From Moniliella sp. 'wahieum' (lineage: Eukaryota > Basidiomycota > Moniliellomycetes > Moniliellales > Moniliellaceae), in contig RSEE01000099.1 in the NCBI GenBank assembly GCA_003971905.1, forward strand, positions 1 to 64,000: a stretch of DNA of 64,000 nt. The letters run 5' to 3'. The position numbers and the translations under genes were made by a program. The first letter of the stretch is position 1; each line of letters opens with the position of its first letter. Below, in pieces: positions 35,653 to 46,234 of the stretch. Under the pieces are notes generated by a model. That model was not told where the DNA came from. It was given only the letters and a program-made list of their open reading frames with translations, and made no database searches.

Positions 35653-36219
35653 AGACGGGGGGGGGGTTAGGGTGACGATGGTGGAGAAGCGGGCGGAGGG
35701 GGGAGGCAGGTATTCATATAAGACTGAAGCGAGTGAGCGACGAGCGCGAGCGAGTCCTATTAACGCATGCGTGCCGCTTTGCCACGGCGCCAGTGTCAAA
35801 ACCAAGGCAGGCCAGAGACCAGCCGGTTTGCCTGCCACAATCTGGACAGCGGAAACTCCGTCGGCGGGCCCCACCGCAGTACGGTGTCAGTGTCGCCCTC
35901 TTCGGTGGCCTATCTGGGCATGCTGCCTACTCCCGACACGCAATAACTCTGCCAGGCTGCCACTGCGATCGTGCCGGGCCGTGGCTGCTCAGGCTGAGCG
36001 CTGACAGCCAGCGGTGGCTGATGCGCCTGTAGCTGACTGAGCAGATCACACTCCCCTCACTGGCTCACTGCCGATGCCGTACAACCACAACGGATGTACA
36101 TCGTGCAAGCTGCTACTACTAGGCACTTCCCGTTTCCAGTCGGAGCATCTGCATATGAACGTTTGACCAGTGGTCTTCGGCCAAGTGCAAGCAAGGGTGG
36201 GCTATACTTCTATCGGCTC
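35653..36219. other. spacer upstream of chitin synthase
   Basis: This is the chitin synthase promoter region and the 3' flank of the next minus-strand gene. I see no gene. A few AGCGCTG/GCTGAG heptad-like bits occur near 35985-36005. Confidence 0.45.
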
Positions 36220-37501
36220 CTATTCTGCGAGATTGGGAACCACAGTTGCTCTTTGTTTCATTCCCGAGCGGCTGCCAACGAGGAGCTTTGTACCCGCTGA
36301 TACACTCTCCGCAGGTGGTGGGGTATAGACTGTCGATGCAGTGCACGCACGACTTGGGAGATGTAATGGGCTAGAGGGTGCACTAGCCATCTCCAAGACT
36401 TGAGTTGTCTTCCACATCCCCGGATCGTGCCAACCCTGGCCCCAAGTAAATCGTTTTCCCCTCGGTCCGCCTGGGCGGTAGTGGTAGCCATCTCTCCGCA
36501 TCGCCAGCCACGATCGGAGCGTAGTAGACTCATTCCGGTCCATCTCGGACGTAAACAAGTGCGAAAACGCACCACTGAGACCAGTGGGGAACTGGTCCAC
36601 CCCATCGACCCCAAGCGATTCGACAAACGAAGCAAGTTCTTCCGGGATCGTCTCGTCGCCCCGGCCCAAGTTGGGTAGCCCGGCCGGCTCACCAATGCCA
36701 TCCTTGAGTGGGTCGTGTTCCCCTCGTCCATCCGCATCACGATGGGGGTAGATCAAATCCAGGCCCAGATCCGCCCATACATCTTGGTAGGGCGGGGTGG
36801 GGTACTCCATGTCAGCGCGCGCAGTAAGGAAGTGTGGCCTCCTGGCCCGGTCCAAAGCGGATAAAGGGCCAGGTGGGAGCACGCTGAGTGAATTGCGTTT
36901 TGGCCCGCAAAACCAAGTGGGAAGGAATGGTCTCAAGACTGCCGTTGACCATGTCAGGATCGATAGGTGCCTTGGCGGCAGCGGCACCATTGTTGTGAGC
37001 CGCTGGTGTGCCAGCCACAGCCAAGTTCATGTGTACCCGGGGCGAAAGGATGGGCTCGGAAGTGTACGGCGCCGTGGATCGGGCGCGGGCAAAGGGGTCA
37101 CCAAAGGGATAGGCAATGTGCAACTCGTCGGGTAGCTGCTCGCCATCTTCGTCGGTAGTGGAAGGAATTAAATGTTCGGGTGCGTCGATGTCTGACAGAA
37201 GACCAAGTCAGTTGAGCCCTCGACCACAGCGGGGGCTACGCCACCTGCGGGAGTCGGAAAACATACCATCTTGATCCAAATGGGGCAGCCAAAGAGATAG
37301 ATAGGGGTCGTACCCCAACCGTGCTTCTTCTTGGGCGCGTTCAGCCTTTTCCCGGGCCTGGCGGTCTGGGTCGAGGAAGCTGGGCGGGAACACAAAGTCA
37401 TGGGCTTCATCACGGACAGACGCCAGGGCAACCAACGCATCTCCATGTCGGAGACTCCATGGAGGCTGGCGGTGGATTGAGCTCAAGTGGCCGTCAGACA
37501 T
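36220..37501 (-). CDS. unrecognised protein, about 400 residues
   Basis: I do not recognise this protein. The start is MSDGHLSSIHRQPPW at 37501. Exon 1 is joined over a 75-nt intron (37192-37266, GTATGT...CAG) to DIDAPEHLIPSTTDEDGE. Coding potential then continues through TWPFIRFGPGQEATLPY into MEYPTPPYQDVWADLGLDL, where a GC dinucleotide run breaks the frame near 36815. The C-terminal half is acidic and then aromatic (YHYRPGGPRGKRFTWGQGW). No signal peptide, membrane helix or known motif is visible, so it is probably soluble. The typical intron signals and coherent composition make it a real gene. Its end at 36220 is uncertain. Confidence 0.6.
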
Positions 37502-37804
37502 GGGGCCAGTGGTCGTTAGGGAGGGCGGGTGAGGGTGATGGAAGCGAGCGGGTAGGCCGGGTAGGCGCAGACTTGGCGCAACTGGTTGGTTGCTTGCGAG
37601 ATGGCCGCGTGAGCATCACGTGTCGATGATAGATGGGTGGGTCGAATTGGCAGCATCGCGGGATTACGTACGGCTGCTGTCTCATCGGGGGTTGAAATTT
37701 GAAAGGTTCGTGTTTAACGTTTTACGTTCGACGTGTGATCTTTTGAACGTCGTAGCTCGTAACGGTAACCGCGTAACCGGTAACCTGTCGCAACGCGTAG
37801 CTTG

Positions 37805-37825
37805 AAGCTTGAAGCTTGACGCACC
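37805..37825. repeat. AAGCTTG heptad array
   Basis: The array reads AAGCTTG AAGCTTG ACGCACC in phase. The core then appears to drift towards ACGCGT/AGCGCT. Confidence 0.8.
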
Positions 37826-37927
37826 AGCGCGTCAGCGCTGCAAACGAAATAAGCAAGACCGGACCTTCGATCATCGATATCACGACCACTAGTCAGTCTA
37901 GCCAGTATCAGTAGTCAGTAGCTAGTC

Positions 37928-37941
37928 AGTACTCAGTACAC
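37928..37941. repeat. AGTACTC heptad pair
   Basis: The pair is AGTACTC AGTACAC, inside a longer stretch rich in CTAGTC. Confidence 0.7.
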
Positions 37942-38087
37942 TGAGTAGTCCTCCAGTTACTAGTCGCTAGTCACTACCCCACTGTCCACTTGGAGCTTGA
38001 AGCTCCCGATGAACTGACCAGTGTTCGATCAAGATGATCTGCAATCCAGCTAATTCAGGTTGGTTGAACGTTTGCGTTTGAACGGAA

Positions 38088-38114
38088 AACGTTGAACGTT
38101 GCATGTCACATGTC
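38088..38114. repeat. mixed AACGTTG / ACATGTC heptad array
   Basis: The array reads AACGTTG AACGTTG, then CATGTC (one base short), then ACATGTC. It is a mixed array with one missing base. Confidence 0.75.
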
Positions 38115-38199
38115 AGCCCCAGATCACCGGTCAGTGACACGATCAGCGTTCCCTTAATCACCGAAGCTCCGCGAGAGGCATTTGACCCGTTGGAGCTTG

Positions 38200-38246
38200 A
38201 AGCTTGAAGCTTGACGTTTGGCTGTTTGACGCGTGACGCGTGACGC
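38200..38246. repeat. AAGCTTG and ACGCGTG heptad arrays
   Basis: The array AAGCTTG AAGCTTG ACGTTTG is followed, eight bases later, by ACGCGTG ACGCGTG ACGC. It sits about 230 bp upstream of the ARF6 start codon. Confidence 0.88.
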
Positions 38247-38480
38247 TTGAAGAGCGGGTGAGATCAGGCCGCCCTGGTCTCACTCTGCTGCTCGTCTCAT
38301 CTCCACCTCCATCTAACCTCGTCTCCAGCACTCGCCGCTCGACGTTGGACGCCCGTCGTGGGGCTCTTGCGTGTTGTCTACTGCTACCAGCTGCCGCCTC
38401 CGCCATCGCCTTCGAGCCTCCTCCTTGGCCACTCTCACGCTCTCTCTCTGCCCCCTGTGCTCCTCCGCGTCTGAAGCACC

Positions 38481-39032
38481 ATGGGCCAATCACTCAGCAA
38501 AGCGTTGGGCAAGCTCTTTGGCAACAAAGAAATGCGAATTCTCATGCTCGGACTAGATGCAGCCGGCAAGACGACCATCCTGTACAAGCTCAAGCTCAAC
38601 AAGTCTGTCACCACCATCCCCACAGTCGGTTTCAACGTTGAGACGGTCACATATCGCAACGTCAAGTTCAACGTCTGGGATGTCGGCGGCCAGGACAAGA
38701 TTCGCCCCCTGTGGCGCCACTACTACACTGGCACCCAGGGTCTTGTCTTTGTCGTTGACTCTTCTGACACAGCTCGTATCGAGGAGGCGCGGACTGCTTT
38801 GCATCGCATTCTCTCCGACAGGGAGATGCGCGACTGTCTTCTCCTTGTCTTTGCGAACAAGCAGGACGTCAAAGGTGCCCTGACTCCCGCTCAGGTTACC
38901 GAAAGACTGGGGCTTAACAAGTTGACCAACCGCTCTTGGTTCGTCCACCCATCATGTGCTACAACGGGTGAAGGGCTCTTTGAAGGTCTCGCTTGGCTCT
39001 CCGCCAACGTCAAGAGCGTATCCAAGCCCTGA
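38481..39032 (+). CDS. ARF6: small GTPase ARF6 (ArfB)
   Basis: This is an ADP-ribosylation-factor GTPase of the Arf6 class, which works at the plasma membrane in endocytosis, actin control and polarity. The 183-residue ORF is uninterrupted. N-terminal [20 protein letters not shown] includes the myristoylation Gly2 and the Arf6-type [19 protein letters not shown]-loop. Switch motifs [14 protein letters not shown] and [17 protein letters not shown] are exact, NKQD and SCATTGEG provide guanine recognition, and REMRDCLLL is Arf6-like rather than Arf1-like. No introns or frame breaks are present, which makes it a useful internal standard. Confidence 0.96.
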   Translation: MGQSLSKALGKLFGNKEMRILMLGLDAAGKTTILYKLKLNKSVTTIPTVGFNVETVTYRNVKFNVWDVGGQDKIRPLWRHYYTGTQGLVFVVDSSDTARIEEARTALHRILSDREMRDCLLLVFANKQDVKGALTPAQVTERLGLNKLTNRSWFVHPSCATTGEGLFEGLAWLSANVKSVSKP

Positions 39033-40078
39033 AATGCTCCGACCACATTTATTTCGTTACACCAAACTTCTCACCACTTTTTTTTCTTCTTGTGTGCGAC
39101 GCAGTAGCCTTGGGTTGCGTCTTGAGCCTTCCACCATCATCAATTAGCTCCCTTTCACTTTCTTCTGGATGTACCAGCTCCCTGGTGCAATCCCGTATGC
39201 AGTCCTGCCTACTCCACCCCCTGGATCTCGCGCTTTGTATTCCACCGTGAGCTTTCTTCCAGATCAGGCCCTGTCATGGACTGCTGTCTGCTATGCCTCC
39301 CCCCCAGGCCCTGTTTCTACCCTCGCAAACAATGTTGTGAGTGGGTACCCTACATTTCCCTTCCTTGCCCCACCATGCTTTGCTTTACAGCGAGGAGCGT
39401 TACCTGCGACTGAGCCTCCCTCTAGTGCGCCGACAGTTCTCATTTTCGAGCTGGCGGGGGTTGATGCATGATGGATAAGCGGACCAGCTCGCTGTACTTG
39501 CCGTGCATCATGTTATACCTGCAATGCTTGTCATGTTCCCGGGCCTGGCTTTTGAACCATCGAGCGCTCAGGCTGAGCGCTGAGCCTCAGCACCTTGTCG
39601 GGAGGATCCCATGTCGGCGATATAGGGGAGAGAATACTGACAGTAGCCTTTCGGGCATTTCGTATCAATTCTTTGAGCAGGGGGGGTAGAAAGTGTACAT
39701 CCCCAACTACATTACAGCACCTTGCATTTGTTCCCCAGCGACCGGATAACCGCCCATATGCGATGCACAACTAATACAATGCGGGGAATAGAACTTTGGG
39801 AAGTAGTCAAGCTCTTGGCGCCTCTTCCATCTTCCCAAGCAGCATTGTACGGGGCCACCTAACAAAAAAGACCACATGTCGGGAGATGATCCACCCTACA
39901 GATCTTCCGAGCTCATGCACCCAGTGGTCATCATAGAACGGAATGAGCGTGGCGTAAGAATAAAAGCTTCGACGAAAAGTCGTTTTGGTTGGGTCGTATG
40001 CGTCAAGAGGGCCACCTCAAATGGACGGGCAAAGTACTAAGGTAAGCGAGGTACAATTCCCATTGTGGGGAAAATGTG
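39033..40078. other. spacer between ARF6 and PEX11
   Basis: These are convergent 3' flanks. The spacer contains ATGCATG near 39465 and an AGCGCTC...AGCGCTG stretch at 39563-39582. No gene is supported. Confidence 0.5.
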
Positions 40079-40949
40079 CTAAGCAGTTGCAGCCCAGCCG
40101 CGCCGGATTCCAGCTGCACATGCGATGGTGCCAAAGATCCCGACAGCAAAGTCAGGCAAGAAGCCCTTTTCGGTAGACCAGTGGAGCGTAAGGGGCAAGT
40201 AGCCCAGGTTGATGACCAAGTCGGTGAGAAGGGAGCTTTGCGAAGGGCCAGCATGGCGTGCGCTTGCTCAGTTCGGCGATTTTTTCAGAGGTGCACTTCT
40301 TCTTTTCAGTCAGGGCCTTGGAATCGGCGCGGTAGATACGAGTCTCTTCGGCCACACGCAAGAGCTGGAGGATCACATAGCGGCCCATAGCCGGAGGAGT
40401 GGACCCAGCACTTGGTCTGGACGCTAGGCGAGAGGGGTAGGATGCCATGCCCGGCAAGGTAGCAGCTGCTTCAACCGGCCCATACACAAGCATAATCCAC
40501 CCTTGCAAGCGCTCCATGTGGAGAAGAAGCTTGCTGCGCCGGGGTGTGCGCTCCATGGTGATCATGGACTGCACAATGCTCAATGTGGTCCAAATGCGGT
40601 TGAGTGTGCGTGCGTTGGAGCACAGGGCGCTGAGTTTGGTGAGCGGAACGACCATCGCGACAGCGGGAGAGTCGGGGGAGACGGGCTTGGATGCGACACG
40701 CAGGCGCGCCAAGACGGCGAGGCGCAGAAGGCCAACGACGACCTTGAGGCCATACTGGGTCAGCATCAAGGCCTTGTCGGTGCCGGACCAAGTGGCGAGG
40801 TAGCGCAGCAAATGCTCAAAGGCGGGGTGGGGCGGCACATGGCGAAAGCAGCCCAGCACAGCGTCCGCCGCGGTGGGTGCCGAGGCAGAGTAGGCGACGA
40901 CGGGCGGGTCGGGCACGTCGGGCACGTCGCGTACGGGGGCCATAGCCAT
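40079..40949 (-). CDS. PEX11: peroxin PEX11 family protein
   Basis: This is a peroxisomal membrane-elongation protein that drives peroxisome proliferation. The start is the first Met of MAMAPVRDVPDVP at 40949. The family pattern is clear: HLLRYLATWSGTDKALMLTQYGLK near the N-terminus, repeated Arg/Leu-rich amphipathic helices, SMITMERTPRRSK, and LQGWIMLVYGPVE. The C-terminal membrane motif DLVINLGYLPLTLHWSTEKG..PDFAVGIFGTIA is also present. The last segment is in another frame, reached by one break near 40275. Length is about 290 residues, somewhat longer than yeast Pex11 and compatible with Pex11C-type proteins. Confidence 0.88.
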
Positions 40950-41393
40950 CAGTCGCTCGACAACGAGGAGCAGGACGGAGAGGGACACGGGGCACACATG
41001 CTTATAGCCGCCTTGGGCGGCCAGTGGGGCACTTGCGACGGACAAAATGGCGCAACGTTGGGGTTTGGGGCGTTCCCAGTGCCGAGCGCTGAGTCTCGCA
41101 CTGCCGACCGAGTCACAGCGTGTCCGTGTCACTAGTCCCTGCCTTGTACACGCACAGGGGCCCAAAAAAATTAAAGTAGAGCCGAGCAGACGACGGAAAC
41201 ATCCGCCGCCATGACTGAACGTTCAAAGTTCAAACTGCGCTGTCGTGGCCACGACCGCCTGGAGAAGCAACGTAGGCTGCCAACGCGCTGGCGGCGCCCA
41301 AGGGCGGAAGCTTGAGGTGAGTGTTGCGTCGCCGCAACATCCACCGCCGCCCATCTTCAGCCGCCCGTCCCCGCGCTCCCTCCCCTCCCCAAC
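40950..41393. other. divergent promoter of PEX11 and the LRR gene
   Basis: About 440 bp separate the two start codons. An AACGTT-like TGAACGTTCAAAGTTC stretch lies near 41217. No gene is seen. Confidence 0.5.
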
Positions 41394-43145
41394 ATGTCCG
41401 AGGCGGTGCGTGCTGCGGTTGCCGCCCGCAGAGCGGCGGCTGCGCGCCATCGCAACGAAGCACAGTCAGCTTCAGCATCCCCGGCCGCGGTCGCCCCGCC
41501 TTCGGCACGTCCGACTCGGTCGTCACGATAGCGCAGGCACCGCTCACGCGCGCGCTCCTCGCCAGCTGCTCCTCGGGGCGTCTCTCCCTCGCGGCCCGCG
41601 TCCCACGCTCACCAGTCTCCCCCCAGATGTCTGGGCTCTCGTCGACGGCCCCGAACCGGTCTGGCACGTCGGTGCCCCCGAGCCCTGGTATGCTCGCGTC
41701 GACCTGGCCAGCCTCAACGCCTCATCCAACGAGCTGGCTGAGCTCGATGACCACATTGGCCTCTGCCGCGCGCTTGAGCGTCTCGAGCTGCACAACAACC
41801 TGCTCTCCTCCATCCCTCTCTCTGTCCTTGCTCTCGAGCACTTGACCATCGTCAACCTTGCCAATAACCACCTCACTGCCTTCCCCACCGCCCTCCTGGC
41901 CCTTGACCACCTGCACACCCTCGATCTGTCGGGGAACCAGCTCACCACCCTCTGGTCTGCATCGGACGTACTGGCGTCCCGCTCGGAGCAGAAACGCATC
42001 AGCAAGCCTGGACTGACGAGCACGGCCCTGTTGATGAGGACGGCATGTGGACTGCCTTCCTCTCCGCTCCGAATAGCCCCGTCAAACGCAGCCAGTCCTC
42101 CCGTCCCTGAGGCACCCTACCCCCTCTGTCGTTATGCACAAGCTCGTGTGCTCAAGCTCGCTCGCAATCGCCTTACCAACCGATCCTTGGGACTAGGCGG
42201 CACTGACTCGGAGGGGGAGGAGGATACGGGCTTTGCGTTCCCACCTCGTCTCCGCCTGCTGACTTGGGCACGAATAATCTACGTGCCCCACTTTCGGTGA
42301 AGGCGTTTGCGGGACTGAACCAGTTGCAGGAACTGCGTTTGGATCACACGGGCATGTGGGACCAAGTTTTTGCGCCTTCCCCCGTGGAAGGTGAGGCGTC
42401 GGAGGCGGTGCTCCGGCGTTAGCCGTCCTATCGCTTGATGCTACTGATATGAACAATCTCTTACCGATCGACGAGCAGCAATTTAGCTCTGGCCCCTCGC
42501 TCTCCTCACGCCTTCTTCTCCTCCTACCCTGGAACAAGTGACGCCCTGGCTCACCCCCAAGCAAATTGTCCGCATTCGCGGGAGCGAGAAGCCCCCCCTC
42601 AATGCGCCCGAGGGGTTGGTCTACATCACCCTCGATGGCTGCCCCCTCGTGGAGGAGAAAATGAGACAGCGTCGCGCAGCGGGTACGCGTACCACGTCCG
42701 TTCCCATAGCCAGCCCCATGGCCGCTGGTGCGGGTCGGATCCACCACTCCCCTACGCGCCGGCCGGCGGCCGCGGCAGTGGCCCCACAGGATGAGTTTGG
42801 ACCGCTGGGCGGTACCGCACAAGAGCCAAGAGGCTTCCTCCCACCGCTTCTCCCATGGGCCTCCTTTTCGCGCGGACTGGCCACGACGAGTTTGAACCGC
42901 TGGGCACTCCTTCCCGTTCTACCCGCAGGGGCAGGGGACAGCTAATGTCCCCTCCTACGGCCGAGTGGGAGCCTCTTGGCTCCCCCTCCGTCTCTCCCTC
43001 GCCTTCCAAGCCACGTTCTCGTCCTACAGCAGCAGCTCTTGACGAGTTTGGTCCTCTGGGAGGCCGGCCGTCGCCGAGCCCTGGGCCGCGGTACCAGCTC
43101 CCATCCTCCTCAGCCCGTGCCGTCGTCACCAAGCAAGAGTGCTAG
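41394..43145 (+). CDS. leucine-rich-repeat protein with repeated EFxPLG motif
   Basis: This is a probable scaffold protein, with no enzyme motif. The start is MSEAVRAAVAARRAAAARHR, an Ala/Arg-rich helix. At least four plain LRRs follow (for example LERLELHNNLLSSIPLS, TIVNLANNHLTAFPTAL and HTLDLSGNQLTTL), then a Ser/Pro linker and further LRR-like units (VLKLARNRLT, LDLGTNNLRAPLS, LQELRLDHTGM). The C-terminal third has WLTPKQIVRIRG, then four copies of a short acidic-aromatic motif: DEFGPLG (42790), DEFEPLG (42885), EWEPLG (42963) and DEFGPLG (43041). Several one-base frame breaks interrupt the chain. The protein may extend to about 43420 through REAWETLAEQAPLTAGQRR. Confidence 0.75.
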
Positions 43146-43957
43146 CACATCTCTTTCGCCTTCCCCGGCTCACTGGAGCCTACCAAGCCCGTGCGCACAC
43201 CTGTCCACGCGGATGCCCCCGCCCGGGAGGCCTGGGAAACGTTGGCGGAACAGGCACCCTTGACCGCAGGTCAGAGACGCATGATGCGGGCAAGCGGCTC
43301 GTCGAGAGCGGGAGCGCTTGGCACAGCAGAATTAACTTGGCAAGTTGGGTGGGTGGGAGAGGGGGGCACTACCCCTGTTCCACCCAGGCTGGCCCCTTTC
43401 CCCTTTACAAAACCATGTGAACCCACTCACGGGGATTTCACAAGCAGGATCTTCCCTCCCCGCCCCTGCCCCCGGCCACCCCCCCCCAAAAAAAATTGGG
43501 ACGAAAGCAATGCTTGCCCGACGAGTGGGTTACGTCTTGGCTTTGCCCTGCTTATCCACTGTGCTCCATCCTTTGCGCCTGTTTGTGTTTCAGTTTGCCC
43601 CTCATTTCTCTGCCCGTTGACACGTTCAACGCGCGCTCTCTTCATCACCTGGATCCCCCCAGGCCTTTGCCTCACGGCCAGGATGCGTACTAGGTGTCGC
43701 AATCCATTCTGTTTGGAGATACCATTATGAGGCTAGTATGGGGGAATACGAAAATAGATGCGATTCTGAACGAGGGTCCATTTGGGTAAGGATCGTTGTG
43801 CCCCATTGGTCTGCAAAATGGAACGGTCGACACAAAACGTAACGTGGGGTAGGGGGGGGGGAACAAGAACCGTCACTTGTTGCTTTCAAATGCCAAAGAA
43901 GCAGAAAAGAAAAGAATCTGTAGAGCGAAGCGCACACGGTCTTGGAAGCTTGAAGCG
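43146..43957. other. 3' region of the LRR gene and spacer
   Basis: The first 270 bp may still be LRR-gene coding sequence. The rest holds no supported gene. Confidence 0.45.
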
Positions 43958-46234
43958 TTAGTTGTGACTGGTGAGCGACCAGTCATCCAGTGCCACGCTC
44001 TTGGGCACCACCGAATCACTGGAACCCAGGTCGTCCCACTGCGGTTGCCACCAAGTAGTGACGGTTTGGTCCTGGCCCGGGGTAAGGGTAACGGTGATGG
44101 TTGTGACACCCTGGTTGGACGGGTTGTTAAACGTGTTGCTGTACGCCGCGCCTTGGCCAGCGGGTGTGTGGGTGCGGAACTTGACGCTAGCGTCAGAGGG
44201 AGACAAGAGCGAAAGTTTGAGCGTCTTTTTGGGCACCGAGATGGACAGGTCCGTGGCAGCATTGGGGTCATTGATCGTGTCAATGGTCAACGTGGCCGTC
44301 TTGCCATCCGACGACAGGTCCACCGTCGCGTTCGTTTGCACCCGCCATTGCACCCGGCTTGAGCCCACTGAACCGGCAATCTCGTTGCTGCAGCACTTGG
44401 CGACGCGCATTGAGAGGACGGATACCACGCTTGACAGAGCCCTCGGTTGCGTTGTAGAGTGTGCTGAGATCCGTCACAAAGAACGCCGCGTCGTTAGTGG
44501 TGGGTTTGTAGTTCGTATCGGCCGATTGCTTGGCTGAGCTGGCCGAATCAAAGTGAGAGGTAGGAGCGGCATCCACGTTTTGGTCCTTGCCGTCGACCAA
44601 AAGAGTGTTTTGGCCGGCGGTGCGCTTGCGGAAGTAGGTCCAGCGTTGACTTTTTTGCACTTCGGTGCTAAAGTAGCCAGGCGACAGGTACTGCGCTGAG
44701 CCAAACTCTCCGGCCCACCGGGTGCCGAGGGCGTCAATGACAAAGTCACCACCGTCGAGGTCACCGTGCGTCTGGTGGCCTGTCAAGTTGGAGGCCTTCA
44801 TTCCAATAAAGAGCCCGTTAAAGTCGGTCCAGGAGGAACGCATGCTCATCCAGTTCCCTGCACCATTCGACTTGGAAAAGTAGTGGTCCAGGTTCTTGCC
44901 GTTCCAGAACGCACCTTTGGCAGTTTCATCGTACCAAAACAGAGCAAGCGGGTCACCCAGTGCATCGGCCCGGTCACGCTGGTAGAGGGTGAAGACGGGG
45001 GGCCGTACTGCTTGCCCCACCAGAGCATGCCGTTGGCGTTGGTCGAGTACTTGTTGGGGCCGTGGTCACCGTAGGCAAAGAGACCAGCATTGCCACCGAC
45101 ATACATGTGGAAGTTGCCCGTGCGCCAAAAGTCAGTGCTCGAACCCTGGTTCGATCCGGTAGCAGAGATGAGTGCCGACTCAGCGCGAGCCGCAGCGTTG
45201 GTGCCAAAGTACCAATAGTTGGGCGTCTCGGTCCAAGTCCCATCGGCATAGGGACCTTGGAAGCAGTTGTCCCTAATGTTGCCCAGCGCCGAGTTGTACA
45301 CACTCGAAGCGGTTTGACTGGGGTCGTCACCGTCATCGCCCTGGATGGCCAACGCACCGATCAGCATACCGGCATTGGACACACAGTTCCAGTTGCCAGA
45401 GCCGTTGGCGTCGGTGGTCCACCATCCAGTAGCCATGTCGCCATCGTAGGCACTCTTACCGGGCTTGAGGCCGAGGGAAATGATGCCAGCGGATGGCCTT
45501 GCGCTGGTTCGGCGTCCACACATCGTACAGCCAGTCGTACCCAATCGCAAACGCGGTTGTCATCTCCCCCGTGTCAAGGAAGTGGGAAGGATTCCAGTGT
45601 TGGTCCGGCTGGGGTGCTGGGCCTTGGCCAAAGGGTTGAGAGGTGTTGCCAGCGGCAACGTGAAGTTCACGCCAAACACGCTTGCTCCACTTGGTGTCCT
45701 TAGTCAGGCGGTAGACATAGGACCAGGCACGCACCCGCTGCTGCACCTGCCGCGCCACATCCAGAATACCCGAGCCAGTGTAGCCGCCATCGATGGAATA
45801 ATTGGTTGGGGGCAGCGAGTACCACGCCGTGGCGTTGGCAAATACCGAGGCATTCATGGCTTGGAGGTAGGGGTCGGAGGCAATGCGGTCCGGAAGGCAG
45901 TCCCACATGTAGCCGGGGGCGATGATGCGTGGATGGGACCGGAGGTTGTCGGAGGACAAGCCAGAGGAGGGGTCAGTGCACTGGACGGAGGGGTTTCCGT
46001 TGCCTGAGGGTGCCGAGGTGTCGATTCCGTCCTTGAAGAGCGGGTTGCCATAAGGGTCAGTGCCGTCATAATTGAGGCCAGTGGCATCAGCAGCAGCGTG
46101 GGGCGCGCGGGCGTGGTTGGAGGCGAAGAGGCTGTCGAGGCCGTCATGGCCGCGGGGACGCGGACCATGCTGGCGGTGGCCTGGGCAGCAAGGGCGGCAG
46201 CCGCCAGCGCGGTGGCCAGGGTCGAACTGCGCAT
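43958..46234 (-). CDS. secreted heparinase II/III-like protein
   Basis: This resembles polysaccharide lyases and hydrolases of the heparinase II/III superfamily, which cleave uronic-acid polymers; its substrate here is unknown. An N-terminal signal peptide (MRSSTLATALAAAALAAQAT) implies secretion. The alpha-helical N-domain includes YMWDCLPDRI, ARQVQQRVRAWSYVYRL and FAIGYDWLYDVWT, then GNWNCVSNAGMLIGALAI and ETPNYWYFGT. The beta-sandwich part has GNWMSMRSSWTDFNGLFIG, the conserved GHQTHGDLDGGDFVIDALG with its metal or substrate histidines, and GTRWAGEFG. Frame breaks lie near 46130, 45480, 44990 and 44410. Length is about 755 residues. No carbohydrate gene cluster surrounds it. Confidence 0.82.

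Larger units (their letters stand above)
37502..38480. other. ARF6 upstream region, very rich in heptads
   Basis: No coding sequence is seen. The segment contains AAATTTG (37695), AAGCTTG (37805), AGTACTC (37928), AACGTTG/ACATGTC (38088), AAGCTTG/ACGTTTG (38200) and ACGCGTG (38229) heptads. The ARF6 5' leader follows. Confidence 0.55.
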
